Shown here in pieces: positions 7,682 through 16,048 of a stretch of DNA of 38,086 nucleotides. Below the pieces are notes generated by a model. That model saw only the letters and a list, made by a program, of their open reading frames with translations. It was not told the origin of the DNA and did no database searches. Numbering within the stretch: the stretch's first letter is position 1; each line of letters opens with the position of its first letter. Origin of the DNA: Planctomycetaceae bacterium (lineage in GTDB: Bacteria; Planctomycetota; Planctomycetia; Pirellulales; Pirellulaceae); contig JAHEBQ010000063.1 of assembly GCA_024642205.1 (NCBI GenBank), positions 1 through 38,086 on the forward strand, in the 5' to 3' direction. A program made the translations under genes and the position numbers.

Positions 7682-9205
7682 TTACTTCAACCGCTTGGCT
7701 TTTTTCTTCTGGCCTCCGGCCGGGTTGAGCATTGCTTCGATGGCCGATTTCTCGGCGACGGGGTCGAATTCTTCGTTCGGGGTGGAAGGGGTTGGGGCGT
7801 TGACGTTGGTTTGCCAGGCCTGAAGATTGGAAAACAGGGATTTGACGACCTGTGGGTTATCCGCCGCAACGTTCTTCGTTTCCCCAATGTCGTTTTCCAG
7901 GTCGTACAACTCCAGTTCATCCGTTTCAAAAAACTGCATCAGTTTCCATTTCCCTTTGCGAACGACACTGCAGGGGCGTGAGCGAAACAACGGATCCTGC
8001 TGCTCATCCCAAACGCTGTACGCATCGAGATACGCCGGGAAATGCCAGTAAATCGAACGCGGGCCGTTTGCTGCCGTCATCCTCTGGACATCGCCTTTGA
8101 AGAGCGGGACCAGACTGACCCCATCGACAGCTTGTTCGCTCGGCAATTCTGCTCCGGCAATGTCACAGAGAGTCGGGTACAGATCCACGCCCGTAATGGG
8201 TTCGCTGGAAATTGTGTTGGGTTGGGTTTTGCCAGGCCAACTCACAAAAAAGGGTACGCGGATGCCTCCTTCGTAATACGTTCCCTTGTATCCCTTGAGT
8301 GGATCCATATCGGTTGCCGGGCCATATCCGCCGTTGTCCGAATAGAAAATGATGACTGTATTGTCGCGGATGCCAAGCTGGTCCAGCGTCGCGACGATCT
8401 TGCCAACTCCATCGTCCACTGCTTGAATCATCGTTGCCATTTTGACGTGGTTGTGAAGTTGGCCCGGTTGCTTGGCTTCGTATTTTGCGACCAGCTCGGT
8501 TTTGGCATCGAGCGGAGTATGGACGGCAAAGTGAGTCAGGTACAGCATCCACGGATGGCCTTTGTTTTCTGTAATAAACTTGCTTGCCTCATCGCTCAAA
8601 CGGTCAGTGAGATATTCGTTTGGCGGAGCGTCTTCAAGGTTGGGGACACGATTGTGAGGTGGGTAGTATCCCCTCGGTGGGCTTCCGCTGTGCGTGCCAC
8701 CGACGTTAACGTCAAATCCGTACGGCAATGGATCTTCGCTCAAATGCCATTTCCCGATGGTCGCCGTTTTATAGCCTGCGACCTGGAGCTGATGGGCCCA
8801 GGTCTTGATTTTCGGGTCAAGTGTATCGACACCCGGCACATGTTTGAGCCGTCGGTATTCGGATTTTCCCCGTGGACGAGTCCCGACGTTGTAGATTTCA
8901 TGTCGAGGCGTATATTGCCCCGAAAGCAGACACGCTCTGGCCGGTGCACAATTTGCCGCACAAGAATATGCATCGGTGAAAACCATTCCTGAATGGGCCA
9001 ATTCGTCGATATTTGGCGTTTCGTAAAAATCCGAACCCATATAGCTGGTGTCTTTCCAGCCGAAATCATCCAGGAAGATCATCAGGATGTTGGGTCGATC
9101 GACCATTGAAGCGGTTTCCCGCGTGTCGGCAAACGCTGGTTCGACGACGAGAGAGCACGCCAACCCTGATGCGGCAGTGGCAACCAATAACATGATTCTC
9201 AGCAT
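7682..9205 (-). CDS. Secreted arylsulfatase-type sulfatase (formylglycine dependent)
   Basis: Hydrolyses sulfate esters, probably on sulfated polysaccharide fragments, outside the cytoplasm. The N-terminus has a Sec-type signal ending near AFA (about residue 26). The metal-binding DD is at residues 46-47. The activation motif C86-A-P-A-R90 followed by ACLLSGQYTPR fits the C-x-P/A-x-R consensus that formylglycine-generating enzyme modifies, followed by GKWHL and YSDNGGYG. Length is 507 residues, with a Lys-rich tail (KKKAKRLK). Start: ATG 9205 has AGAGGA upstream and gives a clean signal peptide; ATG 9235 would add ten polar residues. It lies 88 bases downstream of the FG-GAP gene on the same strand, so cotranscription is possible. 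No formylglycine-generating enzyme gene is in this window. Exact sulfatase subfamily and substrate are not assigned. Confidence 0.93.
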   Translation of the reverse strand: MLRIMLLVATAASGLACSLVVEPAFADTRETASMVDRPNILMIFLDDFGWKDTSYMGSDFYETPNIDELAHSGMVFTDAYSCAANCAPARACLLSGQYTPRHEIYNVGTRPRGKSEYRRLKHVPGVDTLDPKIKTWAHQLQVAGYKTATIGKWHLSEDPLPYGFDVNVGGTHSGSPPRGYYPPHNRVPNLEDAPPNEYLTDRLSDEASKFITENKGHPWMLYLTHFAVHTPLDAKTELVAKYEAKQPGQLHNHVKMATMIQAVDDGVGKIVATLDQLGIRDNTVIIFYSDNGGYGPATDMDPLKGYKGTYYEGGIRVPFFVSWPGKTQPNTISSEPITGVDLYPTLCDIAGAELPSEQAVDGVSLVPLFKGDVQRMTAANGPRSIYWHFPAYLDAYSVWDEQQDPLFRSRPCSVVRKGKWKLMQFFETDELELYDLENDIGETKNVAADNPQVVKSLFSNLQAWQTNVNAPTPSTPNEEFDPVAEKSAIEAMLNPAGGQKKKAKRLK

Positions 9206-9293
9206 GAAGTGCGTTCCTCTTTGATTTATTAACATCGAAATCGGCTACTACGGACTGAATATTTGAAACGCCAATCTTAATGCCACGGACGAC

Positions 9294-11087
9294 TCACGGT
9301 GGTTCGGCAGAATAATCTCCGCCAGCCACGATAAACACGCGGCCGGTCTTGGGTCCTTTTGCATTGCTCCAAGCAGACGTGAGGAGGAAATCGATCTGAC
9401 CATCACCATCGACATCGCCGATTCCGCAGGCATCAAAGCCCAACGTGTCGCCTGCTTGTTTACAGGTCCAGGTTCTCAGCAATGTTCCTTTGTCGGCCAA
9501 GCTGTACAGATAGACCTTGCCGCCGGATGGTGAGCCTTCCTTGTTTTGCCAGGCGCCGATGACCAGATCGCCGATGCCGTCGCCGTCGACATCGCCAGCG
9601 TCACTGGGAGACGTCCCCATCCCTTCGCCTGCCACGGTGCCATGAATGACGATCAGCTCACGTCCGTCCGCGCCACTATGCACGACGATCTTACCGCCTC
9701 CAGGGGCTTTCGTGTTGTCACTGAAATCGGAAGCATACACGTCCGGGACTCCGTCGCGATCAACGTCCCCTGGAAAGGCGATAAACATCTGGCCCAGGTT
9801 GACACTGTTGACGTCACCTTCGATGGTAAATCGAAGACGCGGGGTCGAATTCCTGATTTGATAAACATAGACTCTCCCCCGTTTCGCTGGACCCGCGTTT
9901 GGAGCGCCGATGGCCAGAAGAAACTCACGATCAGCAATTTTCGCCACGGCCGCGGCGTTGCCAAAACCGTCGCCAGCTCGTTCGCCATCAAGCTCGAGAA
10001 TGGGCTGCGCCGTTTTTCCGGAGTAGATCGAACCGCGCCCGCTGGTTGGCTCAGCCCCCTGGCCAGCCATTTCACCTACAAAAAAATCGGGAACGTCATC
10101 GCCATCGATGTCACCGGTCTCACTGACTTCGTAACCAAACTGCCCACCGGTTGTCGTTCCCTGAATCGAATGGATTACCGACGCGTCCTTTCCGGAATAC
10201 ACAAAAGCGGCTCCCTTTCCGTCAGCTGCGGGTGCGCCGGCGACAAAATCCGGGATTCCATCTCCATTTACGTCGCCGATTCCGGTGGCGCTATTGCCCA
10301 GTCGTTGCCCGGGCTTGCCGACGACGGTATGCAGTTGTTTTCCCGTTGCGCTTGAATAAACGTAAATTCTTCCGGCGCCCGAGTTGTGTGTGGGCGCCGT
10401 GGCAATCAAGTCAATTTTTCCATCACCATCCAGATCGCCGACCCGACGAGCCGTCCAGCCAAACTGATCGTTGGCCGCTTCACCGATCCACTGATGGATG
10501 ATCCGCGTGGGCTCGACGAAGATCTGGTCATCGGGCAGCCATTGGGGAATCAGTTTCTCAAATCTGGGGTCGGCCTTGACGTTGTCAAAATCGGAGTCGC
10601 CTTGAAGCTGTGCAAAATTGTTGAATCCGGCAGAGATTGCGGATTCCAGGGCGGTAAACACTTTGTCTGGTTGGTTTTGAAGTGAATAAATGCAAGCGAT
10701 GTTGTAGAGACTGTTGATTCTGGTTTGTGGATACGATTTTGATTTTTCATACATCGCCAATGCTGCGTCGAGTTTTTTTTGCCCGTGCAATGCATTGCCC
10801 AACAAGTACCAGGGACCCGGTTTGTTCTCATACTTCAGGGTGGCGGCTCTGAGGAGCACTTCGGCTTGAGAGTATTTCTGCTGGCCCAACAGCGACTGGG
10901 CCTTCTGTATCGTTGCGACCAGTTCAGGATCGAGTGGCAATACAGATTGACCGAGGGCAGATTGCGGAGGCCCGTTGATCGCGAATGTCATCAACCAGAT
11001 CAAGTGAATGAAAACAGCTGTTCTCCTGCAAACCGGATTCGAGCCGGCGCTTCCCGCGGCGCCACTGAACAACAAGGGCCTTGTCAT
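9294..11087 (-). CDS. Secreted TPR and FG-GAP (integrin-alpha-like) repeat protein
   Basis: No enzymatic function recognised. After a hydrophobic N-terminal segment (about residues 23-46, probable signal ending ALGQ), two or three TPR-like helical repeats run through roughly residues 52-180, ending in a DPRFEKL motif. Residues about 205-595 form a beta-propeller of about seven FG-GAP repeats. Six carry calcium-binding loops (DLDGDGKID, DVNGDGIPD, DIDGDDVPD, DVDRDGVPD, DVDGDGIGD, DVDGDGQID). The blade near AAVAKIADREFL has lost its loop. ATG 11087 has an AGGGA site upstream. Upstream of the sulfatase on the same strand, it might be a surface or periplasmic scaffold or binding protein for the same process; that role is inferred. 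Start and stop are well supported. Confidence 0.9.
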   Translation of the reverse strand: MTRPLLFSGAAGSAGSNPVCRRTAVFIHLIWLMTFAINGPPQSALGQSVLPLDPELVATIQKAQSLLGQQKYSQAEVLLRAATLKYENKPGPWYLLGNALHGQKKLDAALAMYEKSKSYPQTRINSLYNIACIYSLQNQPDKVFTALESAISAGFNNFAQLQGDSDFDNVKADPRFEKLIPQWLPDDQIFVEPTRIIHQWIGEAANDQFGWTARRVGDLDGDGKIDLIATAPTHNSGAGRIYVYSSATGKQLHTVVGKPGQRLGNSATGIGDVNGDGIPDFVAGAPAADGKGAAFVYSGKDASVIHSIQGTTTGGQFGYEVSETGDIDGDDVPDFFVGEMAGQGAEPTSGRGSIYSGKTAQPILELDGERAGDGFGNAAAVAKIADREFLLAIGAPNAGPAKRGRVYVYQIRNSTPRLRFTIEGDVNSVNLGQMFIAFPGDVDRDGVPDVYASDFSDNTKAPGGGKIVVHSGADGRELIVIHGTVAGEGMGTSPSDAGDVDGDGIGDLVIGAWQNKEGSPSGGKVYLYSLADKGTLLRTWTCKQAGDTLGFDACGIGDVDGDGQIDFLLTSAWSNAKGPKTGRVFIVAGGDYSAEPP

Positions 11088-11572
11088 GGCGTATTCCCTG
11101 ATCGTAACGAGTCTGTCCTTTTAGCGACCAGCATATCCGATGGCGGGCGACAGATCATCCAGAAAGCCTTAGATGAGGAAATTCCAGCGATTTCAATTAT
11201 CCCGTTGGCTACGAGACAAACAGGGAGCGATCGTTTCGCCGGGCCCGTGGGAGTTTTTTCGGCTCAAACGCCAAGAAATCGAACCCGGGAGCGAACCCGC
11301 AGATAACGTGTACCTTACCAGAATAGTTTGAAACGCGGGAGGCAAATCGTGACAGTTCGTTTCCAGGTATTTCGATCGTCCGTCAAGAGTTGGGAAAACC
11401 TGTTTCTGGAAGCGGCCGAGTTTGCAACTCGGATTGGTGAACAAAGAATTATCAATCTCAGCCATAGCTGCGACAACAACAATTCAGTGGTCACCGTTTG
11501 GTATTGGGACAAGTGAACGCGAGATGCCGCTTCTGCGAATCTTCACCCCGAATGACGGGTTCCTGAACGGGT
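11088..11572. other. Intergenic stretch upstream of the FG-GAP gene
   Basis: About 485 bases between the FG-GAP gene start and the end of the HIT gene, both on minus. Short frames (11193-11465 minus, 11422-11703 plus) have no domain, no ribosome site and biased composition only. The stretch presumably holds the FG-GAP promoter and the end of the cstA-HIT transcript. I see no strong hairpin or RNA gene. Confidence 0.5.
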
Positions 11573-11995
11573 TCAGACACGGACGAATCCGGAAATCGTT
11601 GATTCGTCAAGTTGCGCGCGAATCTGGTCGACCGCGGCGTCCTGGTAAGGTTGCATGGGATTCCGGCCCCAAATTGGAGCGGGCCACGCGGGGTCGTCGC
11701 TGAATCTCACAATATGATGAACGTGAAGCTGAGGCGTGACGTTTCCCAACGCGGCGACATTGAGTTTTTCTCCCCGAAACGATTTCAGAATTGCTTGACT
11801 TAATTTGCGTGACTCATGCCAGAGCATTCGGTAATCGTCGAACGCCAAATCGGTCAAATCGCGAATGTGTTCGCGCTGCGGGACGAGAACGAACCAGGGG
11901 TAAGTCGCGTCGTTGATCAATAGCACCAGGCATAAATCAAATCGACCAATCAGGATTCCATCGCGCGCCAGGTCGGGGTGCAGTTCGAAACTCAT
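11573..11995 (-). CDS. HIT-family nucleotide-binding protein
   Basis: Histidine-triad superfamily protein expected to hydrolyse or transfer nucleotidyl groups. The core reads LNVAALGNVTPQLHVHHIVR, with the triad in the HVHH form seen in a bacterial branch whose motif continues DPAWPAPIWG, exactly as here. An upstream WFVLVPQREHIRDLTDL strand-helix is also typical. Start: ATG 11995 has AGGG seven bases upstream and gives the usual N-terminus (140 residues). ATG 12061 would overlap the preceding stop as ATGA and add 22 residues with no family counterpart; translational coupling makes it a real alternative. Third gene of the cstA-lipoprotein-HIT unit. Substrate unknown. Confidence 0.9.
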   Translation of the reverse strand: MSFELHPDLARDGILIGRFDLCLVLLINDATYPWFVLVPQREHIRDLTDLAFDDYRMLWHESRKLSQAILKSFRGEKLNVAALGNVTPQLHVHHIVRFSDDPAWPAPIWGRNPMQPYQDAAVDQIRAQLDESTISGFVRV

Positions 11996-12057
11996 GAATC
12001 GCCCTGTCGAATAATTGGAGCCATGGGACGGATTAAACGCGGGACCACCGACAGGTT

Positions 12058-12615
12058 TCATTGCGAGTCAGTTTCGAGGTCTTCGGCCAGAGTCGTATCC
12101 ATTGACGATAATTCGAACCTTGGTCGGAACACGCTGTAGGATGCTTGCACATCGCAGATCAACGTTGAATCGCGATTGTAGTTCGCTGGAATCAACTCCC
12201 CGGATTCATTGAAGCCGGACAGGTCTGCCAGCGGCTCGGAAAGCAAGAACATTTGCCAGGGTTCAATTCGATTGTCCTCCGCATTCTTGTCCAGGTTGAC
12301 CTTCGAAATGATTACCGCGTACCTGCCCGCGTGCAGTTTTTTCGTGCCATCCGAATACGCCAGTTCAAATTCACCTGCAGCGTCCGTTATTCCATACGCC
12401 AGCGGCAAGATCGTTTCATCGGAGTTTCTCAAATTCGCGGGAAGAAAAACAATCTTCGCATGGTCCAATGGTGAGCCGTCAAGCAGAACCGTGCCTTTCA
12501 CGATCGAAGTTCCGGGCGGAAGGGGACTCTCGGGAATGCAACCGAGGGACAAGGCGGTGGCCAGAATCAACGTCGTCTGGAATTGCATTTTGAACGCTTT
12601 GAAGCCGGTTAACAT
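12058..12615 (-). CDS. Lipoprotein with carboxypeptidase-regulatory-like (transthyretin-like) fold
   Basis: Probable envelope lipoprotein of 185 residues. The N-terminus has a hydrophobic stretch ending in LSLGC, a lipobox with Cys26 as the lipidation site. The mature part starts PLPPGTSIVKGTVLLDGSPL and continues with AYGITDAAGEFEL and KLHAGRYAVIISKV, the pattern of small secreted planctomycete proteins with a beta-sandwich carboxypeptidase-regulatory-like domain. Start: ATG 12615 has a perfect GGAGGT five bases upstream, although the frame is open further. Its first codon lies inside the end of cstA (7-base overlap) and its stop overlaps an ATG of the HIT frame, so the three genes are tightly coupled. 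No function is known for the family. Confidence 0.85.
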   Translation of the reverse strand: MLTGFKAFKMQFQTTLILATALSLGCIPESPLPPGTSIVKGTVLLDGSPLDHAKIVFLPANLRNSDETILPLAYGITDAAGEFELAYSDGTKKLHAGRYAVIISKVNLDKNAEDNRIEPWQMFLLSEPLADLSGFNESGELIPANYNRDSTLICDVQASYSVFRPRFELSSMDTTLAEDLETDSQ

Positions 12616-14483
12616 GAACGACCTCCGGAAGTGCTGAACTTGGCTGCTGGGACCAGTGGTGGAGGCGAGTCTTCGATCACGCCTTTGGCTTTGGGCCAGA
12701 TCAGCAGGGCTTCCACGACCATCCAGAACTGTAATCCCAACGTAACCGAACCGATCACGGCAACCAGAAACCTGTCTCCGCTCCACCACCAGCCACTTTC
12801 GGCATTGAACAATTGCCAGATCAAGGCCCAGGCTGGCAGAACGATCATGAAAATCATTGGAACAACAACAAACCAAATTGGTTTATTGCGACGCCACAAA
12901 TAAAATGTCGTGACCATGAATGCCAGTCCGGCCAACAGCTGGTTCGTGGCTCCAAACAATGGCCACAGTAAGAGCCCGCCGGATCCCATGCCCGCCGGGC
13001 CTTTGAGCATTGCGATCAAGCCGCCCAGCACCACCGCCACGATAGTTGCGACATACATGTTGGTCAGTGGAGCAACTCGAAGCGCACCACCCAATTCCTG
13101 AATCACGTACCGCTGCAGGCGCGTCGCGGAATCGAGCGTGGTTGCCGCGAAACAGGCAACCAGCACAGCGATGATGCCAATTCCCAGATGTAGAGGAATT
13201 CCCAAAACCGTCAAGAAATTAGCTCCTCCTTCGACGAATGCGCCGATCTTGCTGGGCAGTGTAAACGACTCCCATGACTTGCCCTGACCCAATTCGTAAG
13301 TCGTCCGCCAAGCCTCTCTTTTGGTCAGGGGTTGGTTGGTTACTGGATTGACGACCGCTTGATACTCGGTTCGTTCTACACCGTTGGCCCGGACAACATG
13401 GACGGGTTTGAACTTGCCCATTCCGACACCCGCACAACACGCCAGGATGACGACGACCGCGAGTGCGGCCTCAAGCAGCATGGAGCCGTATCCGATCGAT
13501 AACGCATCCGTTTCGTTTGAAACCTGTTTGCTACTGGTTCCGCTACTGACCAGGCAATGAAAACCGCTGACGGCCCCGCACGCGATCGTGATAAACAGGA
13601 AGGGCCAGATGGGTGGAGTGTTTGCCGGCAGCTCTTGTGTGATCGCCGGCGTCGAAGCGGTCAAGTCAGCCTGCCCCGTGCAGCTGGCCACGATCAACCC
13701 GGCCACCAACAGGGCCAGGGCGACAAACAGCTGGTGGCTGTTGACGTAGTCGCGCGGTTGAAGCAACAGCCAAACCGGCAACACCGAAGCGATGGCGCAG
13801 TAAACCAGCAGAATAATTGTCCAAACCACCACTGGATTGCTGACCGGCAACGTAATCGGAAAATGATACACCCCGACGTAGATCGCAAAGTAGATCAGGA
13901 TCAGCGAAATGATCGACATGGGTAGCAGCTGGTTGGATCCGCGTTTCAGCATGATCCCAAACACGATCGCAATCGGAAGCGAAACCCAAACGGCCAGCAC
14001 GGAACCGGGATACACTTTGAAGATAATCGCGATCACCAAACCAAAAATCGCCAGCACGACGGTCAGAGCGAAAAACAGAGCCAACAGGAACAGCAATTTG
14101 GTCCGGGGAGAAATCAATCGCCCTGCGATCTCGCCGACCGTTTGGCCGCGATTGCGCATGCTCACCACCAACGCCCCAAAATCATGAACGGCTCCGATGA
14201 ATATGCTTCCCAGCACGACCCACAGCAGCGCCGGCAACCAGCCCCAGAATACCGCAATTGCCGGGCCGACGATCGGCCCCGTCCCGGCAATGCTGGTGAA
14301 ATGATGACCAAAGACGATGGATCGTTTCGAAGGAACGTAGTCAACGCCGTCCTCAAGCTGCTTGCTCGGAACATCGGCATCAGGATCGAGCGCAAAGACC
14401 TGGTGCGCGATCCATCTTCCATACGTGTTGTAAGCAACGATGAATCCAATGAAGGAACCGATCGCGATGAGGAAGGTGTACAT
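12609..14483 (-). CDS. cstA: CstA-family transporter (carbon starvation protein A)
   Basis: Polytopic membrane transporter of the CstA/BtsT family, whose studied members import pyruvate or take part in peptide use. Signature stretches are AYNTYGRWIAHQVFALDP at the N-terminus, GVDYVPSKRSIVFGHHFTSI, AGTGPIVGPAIAVFWGWLPA, FIGAVHDFGALVVSMRNRGQ and, late, ATTLDSATRLQRYVIQEL with LWPLFGATNQLLAGL. About 16 hydrophobic segments span 624 residues. Start: ATG 14483 gives MYTFLIAIGSFIGF; the frame also opens at TTG 14495. No good ribosome site precedes it. It heads a probable three-gene unit with overlapping lipoprotein and HIT genes and is divergent from thioredoxin reductase. Substrate is inferred from the family only. 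Confidence 0.93.
   Translation of the reverse strand: MYTFLIAIGSFIGFIVAYNTYGRWIAHQVFALDPDADVPSKQLEDGVDYVPSKRSIVFGHHFTSIAGTGPIVGPAIAVFWGWLPALLWVVLGSIFIGAVHDFGALVVSMRNRGQTVGEIAGRLISPRTKLLFLLALFFALTVVLAIFGLVIAIIFKVYPGSVLAVWVSLPIAIVFGIMLKRGSNQLLPMSIISLILIYFAIYVGVYHFPITLPVSNPVVVWTIILLVYCAIASVLPVWLLLQPRDYVNSHQLFVALALLVAGLIVASCTGQADLTASTPAITQELPANTPPIWPFLFITIACGAVSGFHCLVSSGTSSKQVSNETDALSIGYGSMLLEAALAVVVILACCAGVGMGKFKPVHVVRANGVERTEYQAVVNPVTNQPLTKREAWRTTYELGQGKSWESFTLPSKIGAFVEGGANFLTVLGIPLHLGIGIIAVLVACFAATTLDSATRLQRYVIQELGGALRVAPLTNMYVATIVAVVLGGLIAMLKGPAGMGSGGLLLWPLFGATNQLLAGLAFMVTTFYLWRRNKPIWFVVVPMIFMIVLPAWALIWQLFNAESGWWWSGDRFLVAVIGSVTLGLQFWMVVEALLIWPKAKGVIEDSPPPLVPAAKFSTSGGRSC
12621..12626 (-). promoter_or_regulatory. 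Strong Shine-Dalgarno deciding the lipoprotein start
   Basis: GGAGGT on the minus strand, five bases before ATG 12615, lying inside the last codons of cstA. It selects this start over upstream in-frame ones, which would add an 87-residue tail translated from cstA sequence. Confidence 0.75.
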
Positions 14484-14707
14484 GGACGGGTCCAAAACGG
14501 GTTGGTGTGTTTTTCAATTCTACAAGACCGCGGCACCAGGACCAATGCGATTGGGAGAATGTGGTTCAAGAGTGTGCAAAGAAGCGGGGATTCTACCTGG
14601 GTGCGTTACTTCAACCGCCGTTCCGGGGGCACCGAAAGGTGTGAGCAGGGTGCCCGTCCACGACATTCGACCGTCGGACCTTCGAATTCCGCCGACTTCG
14701 CCTCCCA

Positions 14708-14737
14708 CTGCCATCGGCAGAGCATAGGCTTTATAAT
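14708..14737 (+). promoter_or_regulatory. Candidate sigma-70-type promoter for trxB
   Basis: A consensus TATAAT at 14732-14737 is preceded, 18 bases upstream, by CTGCCA at 14708-14713 (four of six matches to TTGACA). It would give a leader of about 80 bases before the TTG start at 14826. The -35 box is weak. Confidence 0.4.
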
Positions 14738-14813
14738 TTTCGGCTTCAACAAATACCAGCGGCTGATGATCAATCGAGCCACCCGCTCGCGGATCGATTG
14801 GCGGTTTCAGATT

Positions 14814-14820
14814 GGAGGAG
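14814..14820 (+). promoter_or_regulatory. Strong Shine-Dalgarno selecting a TTG start for trxB
   Basis: GGAGGAG lies five bases before TTG 14826. No in-frame ATG sits near the beginning of the conserved FAD domain, so this site decides the start and explains use of a rare initiation codon. Confidence 0.75.
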
Positions 14821-14825
14821 ATATT

Positions 14826-15914
14826 TTGGCTGAAAAAGTTGTCATCATCGGAAGTGGCCCGGCAGGTTGGTCAGCGGCGATTTATGCGGCCAGGGCAAGC
14901 CTCGCGCCCCTGGTTTTCGAGGGAACCTTTCAGCCGGAGATGATTCCCCTGGGGCAACTGGCTTACACAACCGAGGTAGAAAATTACCCCGGTTTTCCCT
15001 TTGGCAATATTCGCAGCTTTGTCGAAAGTGCCGTATCCAAGGACCGACATTGGAATTTGCCTCCGATACCGAATCATTTGAAGGATCCCAAAAAACGGAA
15101 TAGCCTGGAGGACATTGCGCCCCATTACGCGGTCCAGGGAGTCGAGTTGATGGAGTTGATGAAGCAACAGGCGCTTAATTTTGACACCCGCGTTGTCGAA
15201 GATGACATTGTCGATATCGATATCAGTTCGAGACCTTTGAAAGTCATTCCGTCAAAAGGTGAACCGATCGAAACACATGCGATCATTGTGGCAACCGGTG
15301 CCCGGGCAAATTACCTTGGCTTGCCGTCGGAAGAGGCATACAAAAACAAGGGCGTTAGCGCCTGTGCCGTTTGCGATGGTGCATTGCCGACGTTTGTCGG
15401 CAAACCGCTGGCCGTCGTCGGGGCAGGTGACTCCGCGGTGGAAGAAGCGACGTATCTGGCGAATCTGAAATCAGCCGTGAAAGTTTCCATGATTGTCCGA
15501 CGCGATCAAATGCGCGCCTCGAAGATCATGCAGGATCGGGCCCTCAATCATCCCAAGATTGACGTCATCTGGAACACGGTGGTCGAGGAGGTCCTGGGCG
15601 ACGGTAACGTCGTGACGGGGCTTAAGCTGAAAAATACCCAAAACGGCTCGCTCCGCGAACTGGCTGTCGGGGGAATGTTCGTGGCAATTGGCCATACGCC
15701 GAATACGGGCTTTCTCGGCGGCAAGCTGGCCCTAAATGAAAAAGGATACATCCAGTGGTCTTTACCGTTTCGAACCAATACTAATGTGGACGGAGTTTTT
15801 GCGGCAGGCGACGTGGCCGACGACTATTACCGACAGGCCGTGACGTCGGCCGGCACCGGTTGCATGGCGGCACTTGATGTTGAACGTTGGCTGGCTGAAA
15901 AGGGAATTGAGTAA
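14826..15914 (+). CDS. trxB: Thioredoxin reductase with an FAD-domain insertion
   Basis: Flavoprotein that passes electrons from NADPH to thioredoxin. The FAD motif GSGPAG is at residues 9-14, EVENYPGFP follows, the redox-active pair is C180-A-V-C183, the NADPH site is GAGDSAVEEA (from residue 199), and the closing FAD contact is GVFAAGDVADDYYRQAVTSAGTG. Length is 362 residues against about 310-320 usual. The excess sits mainly at residues about 61-104, between the PGFP motif and VELMELMKQQA, and contains a Pro/Lys-rich patch (NLPPIPNHLKDPKKRN). Start TTG 14826 is set by a strong Shine-Dalgarno. Divergent from cstA; no thioredoxin gene is adjacent. The enzyme call is secure; a role for the insertion is unknown. 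Confidence 0.93.
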   Translation: MAEKVVIIGSGPAGWSAAIYAARASLAPLVFEGTFQPEMIPLGQLAYTTEVENYPGFPFGNIRSFVESAVSKDRHWNLPPIPNHLKDPKKRNSLEDIAPHYAVQGVELMELMKQQALNFDTRVVEDDIVDIDISSRPLKVIPSKGEPIETHAIIVATGARANYLGLPSEEAYKNKGVSACAVCDGALPTFVGKPLAVVGAGDSAVEEATYLANLKSAVKVSMIVRRDQMRASKIMQDRALNHPKIDVIWNTVVEEVLGDGNVVTGLKLKNTQNGSLRELAVGGMFVAIGHTPNTGFLGGKLALNEKGYIQWSLPFRTNTNVDGVFAAGDVADDYYRQAVTSAGTGCMAALDVERWLAEKGIE

Positions 15915-16048
15915 GAAGAATTGGAGTGAAGTGCGAGCTGATTGCGCGACCCATTGGATTCCGAGTGGTTTGCTGACAATTGAGTCGTCGACGACGAACA
16001 ACGAGCACACAACACCAGGAACTTGAAACCAGAAACACGTTGAAAACC

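Larger units (their letters stand above)
14484..14825. other. Divergent promoter region between cstA and trxB
   Basis: About 340 bases. A plus-strand frame remains open through it but lacks protein-like features, and the first trxB-like residue is at 14826. The only recognisable signals are a plus-strand TATAAT box and a strong Shine-Dalgarno (listed separately). Confidence 0.55.

Noticed and set aside
12616..12876. Upstream extension of the lipoprotein frame
   Set aside because: The added 87 residues are translated from cstA sequence on the same strand in another frame, and the strong GGAGGT before 12615 fixes the start.
14142..14825. Upstream extension of the trxB frame (228 codons)
   Set aside because: It runs antisense through the start of cstA and has low-quality composition; the Shine-Dalgarno and FAD motif place the start at 14826.
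15984..15995. 12-bp perfect palindrome GTCGTCGACGAC
   Set aside because: Made of a simple GTC/GAC pattern common in this composition and without a loop or second copy; not enough for an operator call.
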